Under the pieces are notes generated by a model. That model did not search any database. It saw nothing but the letters and a program-made list of their open reading frames with translations, and was not told the origin of the DNA. Shown piece by piece: positions 9,564 through 17,637 of a DNA stretch of 55,233 nucleotides. The translations under genes and the position numbers were made by a program. This stretch comes from Streptococcus sp. sy004 (GTDB taxonomy: Bacteria; Bacillota; Bacilli; Lactobacillales; Streptococcaceae): assembly GCF_007859205.1 (NCBI RefSeq), contig NZ_VOHP01000001.1, positions 478,796 through 534,028 of the forward strand, given 5' to 3'. The number at the start of each line of letters is the position of its first letter. Position 1 is the first letter of the stretch.

Positions 9564-9572
9564 AGTATATCA
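9564..9572 (-). promoter_or_regulatory. Extended -10 promoter of prsA
   Basis: TGATATACT (TGn plus TATACT) lies 40 bases upstream of the prsA ATG, just before the trmR stop on the transcript. No good -35 box is seen. Confidence 0.5.
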
Positions 9573-9590
9573 TGTTTTCTTAAATTCTGC

Positions 9591-10298
9591 TTAATCGGGC
9601 AACTTGACGCTCGGGGCATTTTTACGAAGCAGCAATAAACCATCTCCCAAAGGCAACAAACTAGCTGTTAAATCTGGATTATCCAAGGTTGCCTCAAAAA
9701 GTTTTTGTAGGCCACGATAAATGGTTCGTTGACCACGACGAACTTCTTCAATCGGTTTAGCCACATCACCACCTTGAAAAATATCATCCAAAACAACTAG
9801 GCCGCCGACTGCCAAATTTTCCAACACTTGAGGGAGAAAGACAATATATTTTGACTTAGCCGAATCCATAAAGACCAAATCATAGGTTTCATCCAAATCT
9901 GCTAAAAGATCTACGGCATCTCCTTCAAGCAAGGTGATTTGTTGCCGTTTATCATATTTGGCAAAATTTTCCTTAGCCAAATCAATCATTTCTGGATTGC
10001 GATCAATTGTCGTAATCTGGCTGTTTGGTGCAAATTCCGCCATTAAAAGCGCTGAAAAGCCAATAGCCGTTCCAATCTCTAGGATTTTCTTAGGTTTTAC
10101 CGTTTGCAACAATACTCGGAAATAAGCCACTGTTTCATGAGGGATAACAGGAATGTTTTCTTCCTTCGCAAAAGTAGCCAACTCTTTCAAGTGCCCTTGA
10201 TTATCAGCTAGGCGCTGGCGCATTAACTCAACAATTTCTTCTTTTACCACAGGTCTGCGCATGTTGTGGTTTGCATTTTTACTATATGATTCAACCAT
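9591..10298 (-). CDS. trmR: O-methyltransferase, probable tRNA 5-hydroxyuridine methyltransferase TrmR
   Basis: A SAM-dependent methyltransferase of 235 residues in the COMT-like O-methyltransferase family. The SAM-binding motif ILEIGTAIGFSALLMAEF and the acidic motif VFMDSAKSKY are visible, followed by VVLDDIFQGGDV. B. subtilis TrmR methylates ho5U34 of tRNAs to mo5U, so the specific role rests on family membership. The start MVESYSKNANHNMRRPVV is the conserved streptococcal one. It has no Shine-Dalgarno sequence, and a TATAAT box ends 7 bases before the ATG. The gene lies between a DUF2200 gene and prsA. Confidence 0.8.
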   Translation of the reverse strand: MVESYSKNANHNMRRPVVKEEIVELMRQRLADNQGHLKELATFAKEENIPVIPHETVAYFRVLLQTVKPKKILEIGTAIGFSALLMAEFAPNSQITTIDRNPEMIDLAKENFAKYDKRQQITLLEGDAVDLLADLDETYDLVFMDSAKSKYIVFLPQVLENLAVGGLVVLDDIFQGGDVAKPIEEVRRGQRTIYRGLQKLFEATLDNPDLTASLLPLGDGLLLLRKNAPSVKLPD

Positions 10299-10305
10299 AG
10301 GTTCT

Positions 10306-10311
10306 ATTATA
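10306..10311 (-). promoter_or_regulatory. -10 box of trmR abutting its start codon
   Basis: TATAAT at 10311-10306 is separated from the ATG at 10298 by AGAACCT only. Transcription would begin at or next to the start codon. Confidence 0.55.
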
Positions 10312-10322
10312 ACAAAAATCAA

Positions 10323-10349
10323 ATAAAAAAGAAGTGAAAATCACTTCTC
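10323..10349 (-). terminator. Terminator after the DUF2200 gene
   Basis: GAAGTGA-TTT-TCACTTC followed by TTTTTTATTT on the minus strand. Confidence 0.85.
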
Positions 10350-10385
10350 TCTCTTATTTATTCGTAAAAAAATGGACAACATTCA

Positions 10386-10730
10386 CTAAACCAATAACTT
10401 TTCAAGAGATTTTCCTTTGGCTAACTCATCAACCAGTTTGTCCAAGCAGCGAATCTTTCGCATCAAGGGGTCTTGAATCGTTTCTATTGACTGCCCACAA
10501 ATCTTACCTGTAATTAACTGCCAATTCTGATTAAGCTGAGGCGCTTGCTCAAAAAACAAGGCCAAACTTATCTCATCGTTCACCACCTTTACCAACTCTT
10601 GTTCAGAATAACCTGTCAACCAAACAATAATATGGTCTAAATCCATTGAGTTTTTGTTTTTTCGCTCTAGTTTAGTGACATAGCAAGAATAAATCTTAGC
10701 AAAGGGCATTTGAAAAATCTTATGTGTCAT
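10386..10730 (-). CDS. DUF2200 family protein
   Basis: A 114-residue protein matching the DUF2200 family along its length: THKIFQMPFAKIYSCYV at the start, IIVWLTGYSEQEL in the middle, and DPLMRKIRCLDKLVDELAKGK at the end. The family has no established function. It lies 18 bases after the GNAT-HAD gene and ahead of a strong terminator, so it is the last gene of that operon. The weak ribosome site is AAGAGAG. Confidence 0.85.
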   Translation of the reverse strand: MTHKIFQMPFAKIYSCYVTKLERKNKNSMDLDHIIVWLTGYSEQELVKVVNDEISLALFFEQAPQLNQNWQLITGKICGQSIETIQDPLMRKIRCLDKLVDELAKGKSLEKLLV

Positions 10731-10748
10731 CAGACTCTCTTTTCTAAA

Positions 10749-11876
10749 TCATACAAATAAACCTGGTAAGTCAGCAAGGCTATCAATTTTCTGGTTAAAT
10801 TCATTAGTTTCTTGAGAGAAATTGATGCTCTTGATACCAGCGTATCGTGCCACTTCCAAATCCATCGGACGATCGCCGATATAATAAGTTTCATTCTTGA
10901 CCAATTGATATTTTTCCAACAAATAGTTCACACCTTCTGGATGCGGTTTGCGTTCAAAACCATTAACTGCCGTCACCACTTCAACAAAATACTTGGCAAT
11001 TCCTAAGCGTTCCAAGACAGCTTGGGTAGTACTTCCCTTATGCGTATAAATAAAATTTTGAATTCCCATTTGTTGCGTAAACTCTAATGCGTCAATCACA
11101 TGTGGAAGCAAAACCACTTGATCATCACGTTTTTCTTGCTCCTTCGTGAAAAAAACACGTAACTCATTTTGATCCAAGCCATGTTCTTCAGCCAATTGGG
11201 CAAATAAATGACCCGCAGAAGTTGCCAAAATCACCTGTTTAACTTCTTCTTCATTAAACTCCAATTGGTAACGTTCATAAAGCACAGCCATAGCTTCCAT
11301 AATGGCTGTATAAGACTCTACCAAAGTGCCGTCAAAATCCCAAATAAAGTTGATTTTTTCCATTTCATCCTCCAAGTTAATCCAATAACGAGCAACTTCT
11401 TGCCCTTGATTTAAGACCACATTTTCAAACACACCACCAGCTGACTCAATGGTTCGACGACTGGCTACATTATGAACATCCGCTGTTATTAAAACGTTTT
11501 TGATCCCTTTTTTCTGATAACGTTCTAAAGCAAACCTCAACAATTCAGTCATAATCCCTTGACCACGATAATCTGTTCTAGTCGCATAACCAATATGGCC
11601 ACCAACACTTGCTAATGCCCCTTTTAATTCCCAACGACATGAAATCTTAGCGACCAATTCCCCATCAAGAAAATAATAATAGGTTGTTACCTTGGACCAA
11701 TTTGGATCATCCGTTTTGGTTTCCAATTGACGAGATTTTTGAACAAAAGCTGGAAAATCATCAACCAACTTCGTCTGGATAAAAGGATTTCCTGCTTCCT
11801 GTTCAGCCAACATCATGGCTTGAAACTTTTCAAACGCCTCTTGATCAGTTAGCCCAAGTCGTCTAATCTCTTTCAT
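10749..11876 (-). CDS. GNAT acetyltransferase fused to HAD-family phosphatase
   Basis: Residues 1-172 are a GNAT N-acetyltransferase (GYATRTDYRGQGIMTELLRF is the acetyl-CoA loop). Residues 173-375 are a HAD hydrolase of the phosphoglycolate phosphatase-like group: motif I DFDGTLVES, a Thr in the motif II position (FIYTHKG), motif III Lys in GFERKPHPEG, and GDRPMDLEVA. The ATG at 11876 is chosen because GGAGG lies 7 bases upstream; a TTG at 11882 is unlikely. Exactly between the domains, GGAGG (11373-11369) stands 5 bases before an in-frame ATG at 11363, so the HAD part keeps its own start signal. The substrates are unknown. Confidence 0.85.
   Translation of the reverse strand: MKEIRRLGLTDQEAFEKFQAMMLAEQEAGNPFIQTKLVDDFPAFVQKSRQLETKTDDPNWSKVTTYYYFLDGELVAKISCRWELKGALASVGGHIGYATRTDYRGQGIMTELLRFALERYQKKGIKNVLITADVHNVASRRTIESAGGVFENVVLNQGQEVARYWINLEDEMEKINFIWDFDGTLVESYTAIMEAMAVLYERYQLEFNEEEVKQVILATSAGHLFAQLAEEHGLDQNELRVFFTKEQEKRDDQVVLLPHVIDALEFTQQMGIQNFIYTHKGSTTQAVLERLGIAKYFVEVVTAVNGFERKPHPEGVNYLLEKYQLVKNETYYIGDRPMDLEVARYAGIKSINFSQETNEFNQKIDSLADLPGLFV
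11363..11373 (-). promoter_or_regulatory. Internal ribosome binding site at the HAD domain start
   Basis: GGAGGATGAAATG inside the fused frame. The spacing of 5 bases and the residues that follow (MEKINFIWDFDGTL) are those of a stand-alone HAD gene. Separate HAD protein may be made in addition to the fusion. Confidence 0.7.
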
Positions 11877-11899
11877 GGTCAAGCCTCCTACTCTAGTTT

Positions 11900-11905
11900 A
11901 TTATA
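11900..11905 (-). promoter_or_regulatory. Candidate -10 box of the GNAT-HAD operon
   Basis: TATAAT at 11905-11900 follows the pepF terminator and precedes the ribosome site by 11 bases. No clear -35 box. Confidence 0.45.
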
Positions 11906-11907
11906 AC

Positions 11908-11955
11908 ATAAAAAGAACGAGAAAAGACGGAACTGACCGACTCACTTCTCATTCT
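11908..11955 (-). terminator. Terminator after pepF
   Basis: AGAATGAGAA (11955-11946) pairs with TTCTCGTTCT (11923-11914, one G-T pair), followed by TTTTTATG. The loop is long (about 22 bases). Confidence 0.6.
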
Positions 11956-11963
11956 TCTATCGC

Positions 11964-13769
11964 TTAGGCTAGATGAACCCCTTTGGCAACCAATTCTTCT
12001 AATTCTATTAAGCGAGCTTCAAAGACCTTAAAGGCAGCATTTAGATAATCAACCGTTGTCATATCGACACCAGCCTTGGCAATCACGTTCATTGAATAGT
12101 CTGAATTTCCTGCTTTTAGATAGTCTAGATACTTATCCTTATCTTCTTGGCTACCATGAACAATCTTTTCTGCCAAATAACTCGCTGCAGCAAAGCCTGT
12201 TGCATACTGATAGACATAGTAGTTATAGTAAAAATGCGGAATTCTTGCCCACTCATATTGGATATAGTGGTTATCTTCTTTTTTCAGACCGTAGTATTTT
12301 TCATTGATGTCTGCATAAAGTGTGTTCAAATAATCACTAGTCAAGACTTCACCATTTTGATCTGCCAGATGAATGGCATGTTCAAATTCAGCAAACTGAG
12401 TCTGACGGAAAACCGTTCCTCTAAAACCATCCAAATAGTTATTTAAAATACTAAAACGTTCCTTGTCTGTTTTAGCTTCTTTCAAAAGCGTCTCAGTTAA
12501 AATATTCTCATTTGTGGTTGAGGCAATCTCAGCTAGGAAAAGGCTATAATCTCCATAAACATAAGGTTGATTTTCACGCGTAAAGGTCGAATGTAGGCTA
12601 TGACCTGTTTCATGGACAAGGGTGTAAAGATTGTCTAAATTATCTTGCCAGTTAAGGAGCATAAAGGCATTAGTATCGTAAGAACCACCAGAATAAGCTC
12701 CTGAACGCTTGCCTTTATTGACATGAACATCAATCCAACGCTCACTGAATGCTCGTTTCACTCGATCACTATAATCTTTTCCAAAAATAGCCAATACCTC
12801 TTCTGACTTAGCCAAGGCTTCCTCATAAGTAATCTTTTGTTCGTCACTTGAGAGAGGTGTCGCCAAATCGTACATTTTCAAATCAGATAGCCCCAAAACC
12901 TGTTGACGCAATTTAATGTAACGATGTAGTAGTGGCAAGTGATGATTAACTGCTTCAACAAGGGTGTCATAAACACTTTCTGGAATAAAGTTAGCTGCTA
13001 AAGCCGCCTCACGCGCCGATGAAAAACAACGACTCTTGGCCTTGAAATTTTGAACTTTAACATTGGTCTGTAAGGTCTTAGCATAGGTATGTTGGAACTG
13101 CTCATAGGTACTGTATAAGGCTTCATAAGCGTCTTTTCTGACCTGACGATCTTTTGATTCTAATAAACTAATATAATTCCCATGAGTCAGCTCAACTTCC
13201 TCACCATCTTCATCTTTGACATAGGGAAAACGAATATCAGCATTATCTAGGACACCAAAAGTTTCTCCTGCTGCACCAAAAATTTCTGAGGCACCTGCCA
13301 ACAGCTCTTCTTCAACCTGCGATAGCACATGAGGTTTTCGCTTAAATAAACGTTCAAAATAATGGTGATATTTTTTCAACCCAGGTGCTTCCTTTAAAAA
13401 CTCATCATAGCGTTCTTGCGATAGCGTCATAAATTCAGGTTCATAGAAAGAAAAAACCTGACCATATTTACTATAAAGCCCATTAGCTTTGGCTTCTAAT
13501 TCTTGATAGTAGGCAACTGTTGTATCTTGGTCGTTTTTCATGTGGGCATAAACATAGAGTTTTTCTAAACGACGTGACAAATCCATGTAAGACTTGGTAA
13601 TTTCAAGCAAGGACTGGCTCGAATCAAGCAAATGACCAGCAAATTCAGTTGCTGCTTCCACATCTTTTGTCAGCTCAGTATAGGCGTCTTCCCAGGCTTG
13701 GTCTGTTGGAAAAATGGTTGATAAATCCCAGGTGTACTTTTCTTCTAAATGGCTACGATTATCTGACAT
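11964..13769 (-). CDS. pepF: Oligoendopeptidase F (M3 zinc peptidase)
   Basis: A 601-residue M3-family metallopeptidase that cleaves oligopeptides in the cytoplasm. The zinc-binding HEXXH motif is HETGH within [14 protein letters not shown], and the downstream Glu-containing helix ([14 protein letters not shown]) supplies the third ligand. Length and N-terminus ([19 protein letters not shown]) are typical. The ATG at 13769 follows AAAGGAGAAACTT. It lies after coiA, as in pneumococcus. Confidence 0.95.
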   Translation of the reverse strand: MSDNRSHLEEKYTWDLSTIFPTDQAWEDAYTELTKDVEAATEFAGHLLDSSQSLLEITKSYMDLSRRLEKLYVYAHMKNDQDTTVAYYQELEAKANGLYSKYGQVFSFYEPEFMTLSQERYDEFLKEAPGLKKYHHYFERLFKRKPHVLSQVEEELLAGASEIFGAAGETFGVLDNADIRFPYVKDEDGEEVELTHGNYISLLESKDRQVRKDAYEALYSTYEQFQHTYAKTLQTNVKVQNFKAKSRCFSSAREAALAANFIPESVYDTLVEAVNHHLPLLHRYIKLRQQVLGLSDLKMYDLATPLSSDEQKITYEEALAKSEEVLAIFGKDYSDRVKRAFSERWIDVHVNKGKRSGAYSGGSYDTNAFMLLNWQDNLDNLYTLVHETGHSLHSTFTRENQPYVYGDYSLFLAEIASTTNENILTETLLKEAKTDKERFSILNNYLDGFRGTVFRQTQFAEFEHAIHLADQNGEVLTSDYLNTLYADINEKYYGLKKEDNHYIQYEWARIPHFYYNYYVYQYATGFAAASYLAEKIVHGSQEDKDKYLDYLKAGNSDYSMNVIAKAGVDMTTVDYLNAAFKVFEARLIELEELVAKGVHLA

Positions 13770-13843
13770 AAGTTTCTCCTTTTATCTTTTCTTTTCATTC
13801 TATCATAAATCATCTGAGAATGGCTAGCTGAAAGGCAGTGGTA

Positions 13844-14779
13844 TCAAACTAAATAAAAAGCTGGTGGATATAAAATCTGCTGGTTTTTGTTTTTCACCCC
13901 TATATAGTAATTGGTAAAGGCTTGATAAAACTCAGATAAATCCATCTCTATCTGACAAAAACCATCCTTCGATATTAGGGGACGGATTTGAGGATAAAAG
14001 TCCTCTACTGATTTAGCCAACAGATTTTCTCCTTTTAAATAGGCTTTTTCTTGTTTTTTTAACCATTTGGGGTTGTTATGATAAAGCTGATTTTGAATAT
14101 AAGTAACAATAGACGGATCCATGACACGTTGATAACAACTCAAACCCTGCTTAAGATAGGGCTGGCGCAAAAATCCTAAAATATCAGCAGCAAAAGAGCA
14201 TGATTTTTCTAAATAATGAACTTTGCCTTTAACATCTTGATAAATCAAATATTTGAGTCTCAGAAGAGAAGCTTTTTCATCTAGCTCCCAAAGATGGAAA
14301 CCCATATTATTGGAAAAATAAAGGAATTGTTGTTGCAGAGCAGACAAGGTGTCTTTTAACCAAAGTTTTTCTCCCAAAAGCCATCGTACCTGATAACCAG
14401 AATCACGGTAAGATTTGGTTCGATGACGCAAACGCTCTAACGATAAGCGACTGCATTGAACCTCTAAGACTAAGTTATCTGCCACTAAAAGATCGGCTAT
14501 TTGATTGATTTTCGGTAAAATTGCCTCTATCTGAACAGGACAATCTCTAGACAAAGATTGATATAATTTAGCTTTTAAGGATAAATGTTCATCACTTTCA
14601 TTTTCAGTGAAAAAAGAACAAGCTTGAGCTTGATAATGAGCAAAATGTGGCCGAATGATCTTTCCACATCTCGCGCGGACAGGTCGGTGACAAGCAGGAC
14701 AAGTAAACACTTGAACGTCATGGCATGTCTCTACTGCTAAATTAACCAACCGTCCATCTTGATTTCTAGCCAGTAACAT
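13844..14779 (-). CDS. coiA: Competence protein CoiA
   Basis: CoiA (311 residues) is needed in transformation after DNA uptake, in recombination of the incoming strand. Visible family features are a Zn-finger-like motif CPACHRPVRARCGKIIRPHFAHY and the nuclease-like core ADLLVADNLVLEVQCSRLS followed by RTKSYRDSGYQVRWLLG. The start at 14779 (MLLARNQDGR) is chosen because AGGAGG lies 6 bases upstream; a frame from 14818 would begin inside the rsuA terminator. A candidate ComX box lies upstream. Its presence suggests natural competence. Confidence 0.92.
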   Translation of the reverse strand: MLLARNQDGRLVNLAVETCHDVQVFTCPACHRPVRARCGKIIRPHFAHYQAQACSFFTENESDEHLSLKAKLYQSLSRDCPVQIEAILPKINQIADLLVADNLVLEVQCSRLSLERLRHRTKSYRDSGYQVRWLLGEKLWLKDTLSALQQQFLYFSNNMGFHLWELDEKASLLRLKYLIYQDVKGKVHYLEKSCSFAADILGFLRQPYLKQGLSCYQRVMDPSIVTYIQNQLYHNNPKWLKKQEKAYLKGENLLAKSVEDFYPQIRPLISKDGFCQIEMDLSEFYQAFTNYYIGVKNKNQQILYPPAFYLV

Positions 14780-14799
14780 AATAAGCCTCCTACTTGCTT

Positions 14800-14807
14800 T
14801 ATTCGAA
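14800..14807 (-). promoter_or_regulatory. Candidate ComX (SigX) box of coiA
   Basis: TTCGAATA matches the streptococcal combox TACGAATA at 7 of 8 positions. It lies 20 bases upstream of the coiA ATG and directly follows the T-tract of the rsuA terminator. Confidence 0.55.
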
Positions 14808-14833
14808 AAAACAGTCATGCTTTGGCACGACTG
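14805..14833 (-). terminator. Terminator after rsuA
   Basis: CAGTCGTGC-CAAA-GCATGACTG (one G-T pair) followed by TTTTTT, starting right after the rsuA stop. Confidence 0.85.
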
Positions 14834-15550
14834 CTAACCTAAATAGGTTTTAATCCATTCTATTTCTTGACGAGTCAAAGCACGATAATGCCCAACTGGC
14901 AAAGCATCATCCAGATGAAAGGGGCCAAAACTAATGCGTTTGAGATAAGTTACCTTAACTCCATAGGCTAAAAACATCTTCTTTACCTGATGAAACTTCC
15001 CCTCAACAATCGTGATACGAGCCTTACTCTGCTCATCCCCTGTTTCAATAATTTCTAATTGGGCTGGTTGACAGGTTTTACCATCTAAAAAGACAACCCC
15101 TTGAGCAAAAAAATCATTCGCATCTGCTAACAAAGGGCCATTGACTACTACTTCATAGGTCTTGGTCACATGGTAACTAGGATGTAGCAATTGATAACCC
15201 AAGGGGCCATTAGTCGTCAACAGTAACAATCCCTCAGTATCACGGTCCAAACGCCCAACTGGATATATCCTATCTTTTCGATCAACAGGAGCCAACAAAT
15301 CCACAACCGTTTGATGTTCTTTATCTTGACAGGCAGACACCACACCTTTTGGTTTATTCAAAATAAAATAGGTTTCCTGACCAATCCTTAAAAGGTCCTG
15401 CTCTACTCTAATCTCCTGCAGTCCGGTATCGACATTGAGATGATAAGATGCCGCACGTTGCCCATCTATCGTAACCTGCCCCGTTTTAATTAAATACTTC
15501 ATCTCACGCCTTGATTTGCCTACCAAACCTAATAAAACATCTAGTCTCAT
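14834..15550 (-). CDS. rsuA: 16S rRNA pseudouridine synthase (RsuA family)
   Basis: A 238-residue RsuA/RluB-type pseudouridine synthase. The family's characterised member makes pseudouridine 516 in 16S rRNA. An N-terminal S4 RNA-binding domain ([21 protein letters not shown]) precedes the catalytic motif [14 protein letters not shown], whose Asp is the nucleophile, and the C-terminal motif [11 protein letters not shown]. It starts inside the nagB stop (ATGA overlap at 15550-15547), so the two are translationally coupled. The exact target nucleotide cannot be read from sequence. Confidence 0.93.
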   Translation of the reverse strand: MRLDVLLGLVGKSRREMKYLIKTGQVTIDGQRAASYHLNVDTGLQEIRVEQDLLRIGQETYFILNKPKGVVSACQDKEHQTVVDLLAPVDRKDRIYPVGRLDRDTEGLLLLTTNGPLGYQLLHPSYHVTKTYEVVVNGPLLADANDFFAQGVVFLDGKTCQPAQLEIIETGDEQSKARITIVEGKFHQVKKMFLAYGVKVTYLKRISFGPFHLDDALPVGHYRALTRQEIEWIKTYLG

Positions 15551-16254
15551 GTACTTAACTGACTGGCTGCTTGATGATCGACAATCACCACAACATCTGC
15601 ATGCTCTTGTAAAATACTAGCCGGACAAGTTTCAGTTACTGGACCTTCTACCATCCCCTTAACTGCTGCTGCTTTTTCTACACCATAAGCCATTAACACA
15701 ATCGTCTTGGCTGACATAATTGAAGCAATGCCCATAGAAATAGCTTGACGAGGAACGTGTTGGTTATTCTCAAAAAATCGAGCATTGGCTTGAATGGTAC
15801 TTTCGGTTAAATTAACCACATGCGTTTGGCTGCTAAAGGCTGTCCCAGGCTCATTAAAGCCAATATGACCATTTTGCCCCAAACCTAAAACCTGTAAATC
15901 AATCGGATATTGGTCCAAAATCTGATTATAGCGACTGGTTTCTACCTCCAAATCATCAGCTAAGCCATTAGGAAGGAAATGCTGCTTAAAGGCTTTATGC
16001 TTAAACAAATGCTGATCCATGAAATAATGATAAGACTGCTCATGACTAGCTGACAAACCAATATATTCATCTAAATTAATCGTTGTCACATCTGAGAAAT
16101 CATCGTTAGAAGTAACCATCGCTTGATACAGAGCAATCGGTGTACTGCCTGTGGCTAACCCCAAAACCTGACCACCTGCTTCTAACTTTTCTCTCACTAG
16201 CTCAAAGGCCACCTGAGCTCCCTGTTCTTGTGTTTCAACCTTGATAACTTTCAT
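15547..16254 (-). CDS. nagB: Glucosamine-6-phosphate deaminase
   Basis: NagB converts glucosamine-6-phosphate to fructose-6-phosphate and ammonia, feeding amino sugars into glycolysis. The 235-residue protein shows [26 protein letters not shown] (catalytic Asp) and [15 protein letters not shown]. It is the short Gram-positive form without the allosteric C-terminal extension. The start MKVIKVET at 16254 follows AAGGAGGG; the longer frame to 16332 would include the promoter. Regulation is readable: a strong sigma-A promoter with a NagR-type dyad just downstream. rsuA follows by overlap. Confidence 0.97.
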   Translation of the reverse strand: MKVIKVETQEQGAQVAFELVREKLEAGGQVLGLATGSTPIALYQAMVTSNDDFSDVTTINLDEYIGLSASHEQSYHYFMDQHLFKHKAFKQHFLPNGLADDLEVETSRYNQILDQYPIDLQVLGLGQNGHIGFNEPGTAFSSQTHVVNLTESTIQANARFFENNQHVPRQAISMGIASIMSAKTIVLMAYGVEKAAAVKGMVEGPVTETCPASILQEHADVVVIVDHQAASQLST

Positions 16255-16268
16255 AGAACCCTCCTTTT

Positions 16269-16280
16269 TGGTATATACCA
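16269..16280 (-). promoter_or_regulatory. NagR/YvoA-type operator of nagB
   Basis: The perfect palindrome TGGTATATACCA resembles the GntR-family NagR (DasR/YvoA) site, whose core is TGGTATAGACCA. It lies between the nagB -10 box and ribosome site, a position suited to repression relieved by amino sugar phosphates. Confidence 0.7.
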
Positions 16281-16288
16281 TTTTGAAG

Positions 16289-16317
16289 ATTGTATCAGTT
16301 CTACAACAGTTTGTCAA
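16289..16317 (-). promoter_or_regulatory. nagB promoter
   Basis: -35 TTGACA (16317-16312), 17-base spacer, -10 TACAAT (16294-16289). Confidence 0.85.
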
Positions 16318-16340
16318 TCTTTTGTCACTCATGGTATAAT
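16311..16340 (+). promoter_or_regulatory. queA promoter
   Basis: -35 TTGTCA (16311-16316), 18-base spacer, extended -10 TGGTATAAT (16332-16340). Its -35 box occupies the same bases as the nagB -35 box on the other strand. Confidence 0.8.
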
Positions 16341-16362
16341 AAACTATGTTAAAGGAGAAAAA

Positions 16363-17391
16363 ATGAACACAGCTGATTTTGATTTTTATTTACCAGAAGA
16401 ATTGATTGCACAGACCCCTTTAGAACAAAGAGATTCTTCTCGATTATTGGTCCTAGACCGTCAGAATAAAACCATGCAAGACACTCAATTTTATAGCATT
16501 ATTGACCACCTTGAAGCAGGCGATGCTTTGGTTATGAATAATACTCGAGTCCTTCCTGCTCGTCTTTATGGTCAAAAACCTGACACCAAGGGACATGTTG
16601 AATTTCTATTACTAAAAAATACCCAAGAACGCCAATGGGAAGTTCTAGCCAAACCAGCTAAACGCCTTAAGGTTGGTACAAAAGTTAACTTTGGTGATGG
16701 GCGACTAACGGCAACTATCATCAAGGAATTAGAACATGGTGGACGAATTGTCGAATTTGATTATGAAGGCATTTTTCTTGAAGTCTTAGAAAGTCTAGGC
16801 GAAATGCCTTTACCACCTTATATTCATGAAAAATTAGAGGATAAAGAACGCTACCAAACTGTCTATGCTAAGGAAAATGGCTCAGCCGCTGCTCCTACGG
16901 CTGGACTTCACTTTACCCCTCAATTGCTTGACGCCATCGAAGCAAAAGGTGTCAAACTAGTTTATCTCACCCTTCATGTTGGTCTTGGAACGTTTCGCCC
17001 AGTCTCAGTTGACAATATTGAAGACCATGACATGCACTCAGAATTTTACCAGCTCTCAGAAGAGGCTGCCCAAATACTCAATGAAACTAAAGCTTCAGGC
17101 GGACGTATTGTTGCTGTTGGCACAACTTCGATTAGAACCTTAGAAACTATCGGCTCTAAATATGAAGGGCAATTAAGAGCTGAATCTGGCTGGACCAATA
17201 TCTTCATCAAGCCAGGCTATCAATTCAAAGTTGTAGATGCTTTTTCAACAAACTTCCACCTACCAAAATCAACCTTGGTCATGCTCGTTGCCGCTTTTGC
17301 TGGACGTGATTTTACCCTATCTGCTTATCAACATGCCGTTCAAGAAAGCTATCGTTTCTTTAGCTTTGGTGATGCCATGTTTATCCAATAA
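16363..17391 (+). CDS. queA: S-adenosylmethionine:tRNA ribosyltransferase-isomerase
   Basis: QueA (342 residues) transfers the ribosyl part of SAM to preQ1 in tRNA, giving epoxyqueuosine at the wobble position. Family motifs are visible: [28 protein letters not shown] at the N-terminus (read as [12 protein letters not shown] then [12 protein letters not shown]), then [24 protein letters not shown] and [16 protein letters not shown]. The start at 16363 follows AAAGGAG with 5 bases; an upstream in-frame extension would run through the promoter and the nagB 5' end. It is a single-gene unit with its own terminator. Confidence 0.97.
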   Translation: MNTADFDFYLPEELIAQTPLEQRDSSRLLVLDRQNKTMQDTQFYSIIDHLEAGDALVMNNTRVLPARLYGQKPDTKGHVEFLLLKNTQERQWEVLAKPAKRLKVGTKVNFGDGRLTATIIKELEHGGRIVEFDYEGIFLEVLESLGEMPLPPYIHEKLEDKERYQTVYAKENGSAAAPTAGLHFTPQLLDAIEAKGVKLVYLTLHVGLGTFRPVSVDNIEDHDMHSEFYQLSEEAAQILNETKASGGRIVAVGTTSIRTLETIGSKYEGQLRAESGWTNIFIKPGYQFKVVDAFSTNFHLPKSTLVMLVAAFAGRDFTLSAYQHAVQESYRFFSFGDAMFIQ

Positions 17392-17393
17392 TG

Positions 17394-17427
17394 AAAACCC
17401 ACTGATTAACAGCAATCAGTGGGTTTT
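17394..17427 (+). terminator. Terminator after queA
   Basis: AAAACCCACTGATT pairs perfectly with AATCAGTGGGTTTT across a 6-base loop, starting 2 bases after the stop. The A/T flanks also allow termination from the other strand. Confidence 0.9.
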
Positions 17428-17434
17428 ATCGTGT

Positions 17435-17615
17435 CTATGATGATTTTCTATGTTTTTTAGATTTTTTCTTGATGTCAAGATAATGCGTCACAACCGTTGT
17501 CATAAAACTTGCCATAATTCCTAAATCAATAATCGCATAAATCATAGTAAAGATTTTACCAATATCCGTTTAAGGTTTTTCCAAATCGACGAACCTGTAA
17601 CCAAAACGTTAACAT
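17435..17615 (-). pseudogene. Frameshifted small hydrophobic protein gene
   Basis: An ATG at 17615 (weak site AAGAGAG upstream) opens MLTFWLQVRRFGKTLNGYW, then stops. Another frame beginning at the same point continues as TDIGKIFTMIYAIIDLGIMA and SFMTTVVTHYLDIKKKSKKH to a stop at 17435. Removing one A near 17561 joins the frames into one protein of about 59 residues with a single membrane helix and a basic tail. It lies 22 bases after the serine hydrolase gene and looks like its distal partner. I do not recognise the family. A sequencing error is possible. Confidence 0.55.
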
Positions 17616-17637
17616 GATAGACTCTCTTGACTTAATC

